NCBI GenBank assembly: GCA_036186865.1
Contig: AP025040.1
Location: 45,448,321 to 45,512,320 of the forward strand
Length of the DNA stretch: 64,000 nt
Direction: 5' to 3'
Source: Eustoma russellianum
Lineage: Eukaryota; Streptophyta; Magnoliopsida; Gentianales; Gentianaceae
Part shown: positions 58,811-64,000 of the stretch, piece by piece
How positions within the stretch are numbered: position 1 is the stretch's first letter
Layout of the letters: every line of letters begins with the position of its first letter
Program-made: the position numbers and the translations under genes
The notes under the pieces: model-generated
Told to the model about the DNA's origin: nothing
The model's database searches: none
What the model saw: the letters and a program-made list of their open reading frames with translations, nothing else

Positions 58811-59337
58811 AAGCACATGGAGTTTTGTAATGCTTTTTGTAATAAACTTCATAAAATATACTCAATGCCAGAATTATTCTCTAAATAAGTAATACATGTA
58901 AAGTGCAATTTATTAACAAATGATAGATCATGAGATTTATTGAAAACTTAATAGAATATATTGAATGATATCAATATATTTGGAAAAGTACGAGTTTCAC
59001 ACAAAAAAGACGTTCTTGGTGTACTAACCTACCGCGTTTTCGTAAAATTTAGAGAAGAATCAGACCGTTTTGAGATCTGATGTATATAACTCTACTCTAC
59101 ACTTTATGTAATAAATTGTTTTCGTGGCTTGAACTCGTCATCTGATTTATGAGTTCCATAAACAATGATAAAGTTTTCCTTGGGCATCACGCACTAAACA
59201 ATTAAAATATGGACAATATTTCTCTCCTGGTGATAAAATTAACAAATTTAAACAATCCACAATACCGCGTTGTCGAAATTGCCGGCCCTTTTCCTCCCTT
59301 TCCACTGCCCTTCTTTCTAACATAAAGCAGATTCAAT
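58811..59337. other. Non-coding
   Basis: AT-rich; ends with the TSD AGATTCAAT of the next MITE. Confidence 0.45.
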
Positions 59338-59523
59338 CGTATGAGATCTTAGGAAGCTAAAAATGAGGTAGAATATGAGGCATCTAATCACGCGTCGCTA
59401 TGTGTACAAAAACAGTTTTTTTTAGAAAAAAAATGCAGCACCTATTTGCTTTTGTACACGTGACGACGCGTGATTGGAGGCCTCATATTCTATCTCACTT
59501 TTAGCCTCCTAGGATCTCATCCG
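59338..59523. mobile_element. Mutator-like foldback MITE, copy 3
   Basis: 186 bp: CGTATGAGATCTTAGGA at left, inverted CGGATGAGATCCTAGGA at right, inner arms AGAATATGAGG and GTGTACAAAA. Perfect 9-bp TSD AGATTCAAT at 59329-59337 and 59524-59532. Confidence 0.9.
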
Positions 59524-59532
59524 AGATTCAAT

Positions 59533-59645
59533 ATGATTTAGATTTGTTTCTAATACATGAATATGGTAGCGTATATCTGATCTCCGTATTTTGTTATATG
59601 CGAAGTTTTTAAGGCAATAAGTAATGTTGTTGCTGTTGTAGTAAT
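59533..59645 (+). mobile_element. Diverged AU/TS-like SINE fragment
   Basis: GTTTCTAATACATGAATATGG, GTAGCGTATATCTGATC, AAGGCAATAAGTAATGTTGT and a TTG-like tail follow the order of the copy at 49925. Confidence 0.6.
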
Positions 59646-60053
59646 ACGATTTAGTGTCATCTTATGATACATGCTGAGATTGTACATTTTGATTTTATTA
59701 TGTATATTGTAATAGGTAAACATACAGAATACGTGTAAAATATACATTATTAGAATGTCCAATAACAAGACTGTAAAATGTCTGGATGAAATAACAGGGA
59801 TCATGTTAGTGTGAAAAATTGCAAGAATAAAACAAATAACTTTTTAAATGATTTTTCAAAAAAGAGGTAAAACCAATCTAAACACATATCAAGGTTTGAG
59901 TATGGGTGTAATGCTTAATACGATTTATTTAATAGAAGAAAACTCTTTTCTCTATCCTGCTGCATTTTTACTTGAAGAAATAGGCAGCCTTGAAGCTAAA
60001 CCTCAACTATTACTACATACTATACTGAGCAATAAAATTAGTAATGTGAACCA
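59646..60053. other. Non-coding
   Basis: No gene recognised; ends with the TSD of the next SINE. Confidence 0.45.
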
Positions 60054-60299
60054 GCCCCAGGGGCATAGTCCAGTGGTAAGTGGCAAAGGTGATTGGGGCT
60101 AAAACTCCGACGTCTCGAGTTCGAGTCCATGTGGAGACAATTCTTGTTGAAATATTACAAGGGTTGCCTCTGGGCTGGCTGAGTCTCGAGTGTCCTCTCC
60201 CTTTGCAGGGCTGCCGGTGGAGCACATCCCTCGATTTACATCCAACCTGACTAAGGGGCCTCTGGTACAGGTTGGGGGAGAACCCACTCCCTCATCAAA
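60054..60299 (+). mobile_element. tRNA-derived SINE, family A, best copy
   Basis: 246 bp: GCCCCAGGGGCATAG, box A (TAGTCCAGTGGTAAGTGG), box B (GAGTTCGAGTCC), CTCTGGGCTGGCTGAGTCTC, 3' end CCCTCATCAAA. Perfect 13-bp TSD GTAATGTGAACCA (60041-60053 and 60300-60312). Confidence 0.92.
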
Positions 60300-60335
60300 G
60301 TAATGTGAACCACCTCTCCCAACACAGATAGAGAG

Positions 60336-60513
60336 GGATTGAGATCCTCTAACCCCCAACTCCTCACCCCTTTGGGACCGCCCGCCACGTGGCACACAGG
60401 GGAGGTGGTGAGGTTGGGTGCGGATGACTCCCACCCAGCCTCACCACCCCCTGTGTGCCACGTGACGGGGGGTCATTTAATACCCTTTGAAGGGGGTCAG
60501 GAGATCCTCCCCC
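60336..60513. mobile_element. Foldback MITE with 9-bp TSD, relative of the 28.3-kb array
   Basis: 178 bp forming one hairpin: GAGATCCTC ... GCCACGTGGCACACAGGGG-GGTGGTGAGG, loop, CCTCACCACCCCCTGTGTGC ... GGAGATCCTCC. Perfect TSD GATAGAGAG (60327-60335 and 60514-60522). TSD size suggests Mutator-like mobilisation. Confidence 0.88.
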
Positions 60514-60522
60514 GATAGAGAG

Positions 60523-61476
60523 AGGGCAAGAGGCAGATTTAATCATTTTGCTATGATTAGACCCATCTTTTCACTGTATTTTAGATGAGAAATGTCGTAC
60601 CTGACCATGATCGTCTAGTCCCACTGAGTTTTGTAGAAAATATTAATTAAGTTACTTAACAACTTCCTAGATAAGAAGCTCATGATTTGATGCTCACAAA
60701 ATCTTTGAGTCCGAACCCGCTCCGATATACGAACCGACGACAAAGTCTAGAAATCTATATTGCGGCTACCAAAATTGGAACCAACAACTTTAGATTCAAT
60801 ATATCATCTAAATATCAATTCATCTACTACTGGATACATATTTTGCTCATATCATTCTCGCATGATTTCCCAAAAATGTTCACGATTTCCCAAATGGTAA
60901 TACCGGTCGATGACATGCTACACTGCTTCTGTTTTTTCTCATTACTATAATTATTTATGATTTTTTAAACGATGCATAGATTTCAATAAGATTTTAAGCT
61001 TTTTATCTCTTTTACTTTTCCACGATGTGAAATAAATAATTTTTATATAAAATAATGACACTACTTAAATAACTTTTATATAAAATAGTAACACTACTTA
61101 AAAAAAACCGATGTTCTTTTATTAAAGAACTTTCAGCAAAGTTACATGAATATCATATTAAATATTCATCGAATGTATTGAAATAAACAATTTAAATCAA
61201 ATAAATCCAAACACGATTTCAAAAAGCTCACTCAGTTGACGAAGTCATACTATAGCCTTAAATTTCTCCTAAATCACAGGAACACAGCAGGTTTGTGTAA
61301 AGCAAAATCTCCCATTCTTGGGGAGATAATAAGAATTTCACTATATTGCAAACATTACAACTATCTGATCTTTGTGACAACCTGCCATAAGTGAAGATAA
61401 CGCCAAACAAGACCTATATTTATAACATATGCAAAACAGTGTTACCATTCTATGCCATTTACAAACATAAGAGTAT
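60523..61476. other. Non-coding; 3' flank of the Tm-1-like exon
   Basis: AT-rich. A short tandem duplication (ACTTTTATATAAAATA-N2-ACACTACTTAAA type) lies at about 61040-61105. The part near 61477 is the likely 3' untranslated region of the minus-strand exon. Confidence 0.45.
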
Positions 61477-61628
61477 TTATTTCAGGGGAATAGATTTGTA
61501 AAGTTGGACAGTGCCCTTAATAGCTTGCTCCACTGGCAGTCTCTCCAAACTAGATGCACCATAGAATCCATGAACTCCCTTGCTTCTCTTCAGTACATAT
61601 TCTGCTTCCTCGGGTCCTGATATTGGTC
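61477..61628 (-). CDS. Terminal exon of a Tm-1-like (UPF0261/TIM-barrel) gene, partial
   Basis: On the minus strand an acceptor CCATTTCAG is followed at 61628 by a frame reading PISGPEEAEYVLKRSKGVHG, FYGASSLERLPVEQAIKGTV, QLYKSIPLK, then TAA at 61479-61477. The first codon is split (phase 1). The ERLPVEQAI wording and a C-terminus within 20 residues of it are, from memory, typical of the plant Tm-1/At5g66420 family: UPF0261 domain plus TIM-barrel domain. This would be its last 50 or so residues. Upstream exons are not in the window. A copia element starts 286 bp upstream, probably inside the preceding intron. The exon is too short to stand out as a long open frame. It may also be a relic left after the insertion. 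Confidence 0.8.
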
Positions 61629-61673
61629 CTGAAATGGTTCAAAGCAATAACCTAAATCATCAAAAGGCTCACG

Positions 61674-61784
61674 GAACAACAATAAACAACAACAACGCAT
61701 ACCCATTATATCCCAACGACAGCAAAAGCTCTCGCTATGGTCTGAGGAGGGTGAAAAACAGACAAACAAGACCCCCGGATCTAT
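61674..61784 (-). mobile_element. Truncated AU/TS-like SINE
   Basis: A 111-bp insert with minus-strand 3' part CACCCTCCTCAGACCATAG, GGGTATGCG and a TTG tail. It is flanked by a perfect 12-bp TSD AAAAGGCTCACG (61662-61673 and 61785-61796). Lies in the presumed intron of the Tm-1-like gene. Confidence 0.85.
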
Positions 61785-61913
61785 AAAAGGCTCACGAAAA
61801 TGTATCATTTATATGTCACTGTCATGAAGCTAACAAGTATTCAGGAACCCCAGAAGATCAGGTGTATTCTGCACTCCAGATTCGCAATCCAAAATGGTTC
61901 AAGAAGTTATAAA

Positions 61914-62839
61914 TGTTGGAATTTACATAGTAAATTCGTTATCCAAAGATCGCTTAAGAGAACACAAAAACAAAGTAAATAAATGCGGAAGTGTATCTTG
62001 CTCCATTGGTAAACGCTGTATGGGTTCTGACACGTCCGACAACTGTGTCTTCCAAGGGATTGCACGAACCCACCAGTTGTTGAATTCACTAATAAAATAT
62101 CAACAACTACCACTACTATTCCGATGGAGAGAATAGGTAGTGTGTTATCCTCTTAAAAATGCTTTATATATAAAATATATATGTGTGTGTTCTGACTTTG
62201 AACGAAAGAGCACTTCTGAACTTTGAAAGAAAAGCAAAGCAACGAGAAAGATAATTTTGCAGCCTCTGTAGCTTTTCAAGTGCCACTATGTTTTCCAAGT
62301 CGCTGCACACATATATATAATAAGCTGATGTAACTGAAACTTTAATACTGAAATCAATTTTGCATTGATTATACATTTGCAACGTAAAATTGCAATAGTG
62401 CATTTCTGTTACATATGTTAAAGTTTATTTCAACGGAAATGTTATTGAATATGAAGTTTCCGTTAAATACTTTAATTCTTAATAAATATGTAACGGAATT
62501 ATATACACCAAATAGCTTACTTGAAACACTTCTAAAAGAATACTCGTGGGCTCTTGTCCCTCAGGGACCAGATGTCATTAATAATACGGTCTCGACTTTA
62601 CGAGTCCTACCATCAAGGACTGTAACCGTATGACTGTCTACACATTTAGTGATCCATTCAGATTACACTGCGTATCCATTAATATACCGAAGTGGTCACT
62701 TAACATGTATGGATACGTACAAATATTACGTAACATTAGTAACATATAATATATAACATACATAAGTCCACATATATTTGATATGTAACTTTAGTCACAC
62801 GTGTCGTGCACTACACGTATGAGCATATCAAATCCAACA
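61914..62839 (-). repeat. 3' LTR of copia 5
   Basis: 926 bp with TG...CA ends; same organisation as the copia 2 LTR (for example CCGATGGAGAGAATAGGTAG) but diverged. The short open frames inside are not genes. Confidence 0.85.
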
Positions 62840-63249
62840 ATCTCCCACTTGGACTATGTATGTTTATGTTACTTGTTTGAGCTCCTTTACTAAATGGCCA
62901 ATAGTGTAATCAACTTAGTCCGGTCCACTCAGTCAATGCCAATAAAAGAAACAAGCAGTACGTCGCCACACTTATGAGTGACGGGTCCCGAATCATGAAT
63001 CATGATATCAACATTTACTGAATGACATGGATGCTAGAATGGATGTGTAGTGTGGAAATTACATGCTATGTGATCGTACATGCCAATTTCCAACTTGGTC
63101 CTACTTAATGAGATTGACAGAATTCAGAATGAAAGTCGCAAATAATGTACAATCCTGAAAACTGCAGTACAACTTAAACTGTAGTGTACATTATAATGAA
63201 TGTCTGAAACAATGTTCTTTATTGAGCACTACAAAAAGAAATCAACAGG

Positions 63250-63970
63250 CTCCCACTAAAGCTGAATATCTTTGGTTGTACCAATACTCATACGAGCCAC
63301 ATGCCCGTGAAACACCATAGGTATTACTCCTTTGGTTAAGGGATCAGCCACCATAAGATCTGTGCCTATGTGCTCAATGCAAATCAGACCATTCTGAATT
63401 ATCTCTTTAACAGCCAGATACTAAATATCTATGTGTTTCGACTTAGACGAACTCCGGTTGTTGTTTGAATATAGTACCACAGAGTTATTGCCACAATAGA
63501 CTTTCAGATGTCTCTGAATAGTCTCACTAATAAGCACCTCTGTGACAAAGTTGCGAAGCCATATCGCTTGACTGGAAGCATGGTAGAATGATACATACTC
63601 AGCTTCCATGATAGATGATGCAACCAGCGATTGCTTTGTACTTTTCACATGAGATAGCACCTCCTACCAGCACGAAGATGTAGCTGCTGGTGGACTTCAT
63701 GCTATCTTGGCATCCACCAAAATCGGAATCTGTGTACCAAATGATTTCCAACTTTTCAGATTTCCAATACGTAAGCATGTAGTGTTTTGTTCTTTGTGGT
63801 ACACACACTCGTCAGCCTGATTTACCTCAAAACCGAATGAGGTAAAGACTTGTGCGAACTTAAAATACCACTTTTGAGACGCCTGCTTTAGTCCATAAAT
63901 GGATTTCTTAAGTCGACAAACCATTCTTTTTATTTTTGATCTCCCACTTCAAAACGAGGTGGTTGAATCA
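63250..63970 (-). pseudogene. Copia 5 pol fragment: RT joined to RNase H by deletion
   Basis: RT (CRLKKSIYGLKQASQKWYF ... ADECVYHK) jumps near 63798 straight to the segment before RNase H (KHYMLTYWKSEKLEI). The region holding the YVDD catalytic box, about 490 bp in copia 2, is missing. RNase H (YTDSDFGGCQDSMKSTSSY) then shifts frame near 63655 and continues (MEAEYVSFYHASSQAIWL). It is inactive. Confidence 0.85.
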
Positions 63971-64000
63971 TGTATATGGTTTAGTCGATGTCATCATTTA

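Larger units (their letters stand above)
61914..64000 (-). mobile_element. Ty1/copia LTR retrotransposon 5, cut by the window end
   Basis: 3' LTR 61914-62839 (TGTTGGAATTT...AATCCAACA) followed by the purine-tract complement ATCTCCCACTTGGACTATG, then RNase H and RT fragments on the minus strand. The region next to the LTR parallels copia 2 (17022 onward), so the two are relatives. The 5' part lies outside the window. Confidence 0.9.

Overview
The window is nuclear DNA of a flowering plant, almost certainly a eudicot. It has a plant-specific DYW-type PPR gene, a plant YSK2 dehydrin, a plant group-C MAP kinase and an HSR4-like AAA-ATPase, all with GT-AG introns. These are set in dense plant transposons: Ty1/copia elements, a hAT element, Mutator-like foldback MITEs, tRNA-derived SINEs and LINE remnants. 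There are no operons, bacterial-type systems, CRISPR arrays or rRNA genes. The species cannot be fixed from the sequence.

Host genes, left to right: a small two-exon conserved plant gene (955-1717, minus); a single-exon DYW PPR gene resembling Arabidopsis At5g44230 (8762-10759, plus); a Y1SK2 dehydrin in two exons (12788-14811, minus) with a TATA box and two ACGT cores upstream; a group-C MAP kinase in two coding exons (37356-39679, minus) whose activation loop reads TDY instead of TEY; an HSR4/BCS1-like AAA-ATPase (49169-57487, minus) whose 6.8-kb intron holds a whole copia element; and the last exon of a Tm-1/UPF0261-like gene (61477-61628, minus), whose other exons must lie beyond the right edge.

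Mobile DNA makes up roughly half of the window. Four full-length copia elements have exact 5-bp target-site duplications (TSDs): 2552-7397 (ACAAA), 16202-24740 (minus, GCAAC), 29588-36877 (TCCCG) and 51334-56204 (CCAAC). A fifth runs off the right end (61914-64000, minus). Their LTR pairs are nearly identical, so they are young, yet each polyprotein carries at least one frameshift or stop. A degenerate hAT element (40727-42213) has a perfect 8-bp TSD. A hAT-like MITE (42644-43234) sits inside a LINE remnant. Four foldback MITEs with 9-10-bp TSDs (7584, 58282, 59338, 60336) point to Mutator-like transposases, and a relative of the last is amplified as a tandem array at 28290-28845. Three SINE families are present, several copies with clear TSDs.

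The most unusual structures are: the array whose repeat unit matches the length of a MITE; clusters of the palindrome CATCGATCGATCGATG in two LTR families; and the long leader of the 16.2-24.7 kb copia element, which carries ATT-rich tandem repeats and three tRNA-promoter-like modules. Exon boundaries were inferred by reading splice consensus and protein continuity by eye. No alignment or database search was run, and family names rest on recognised motifs.
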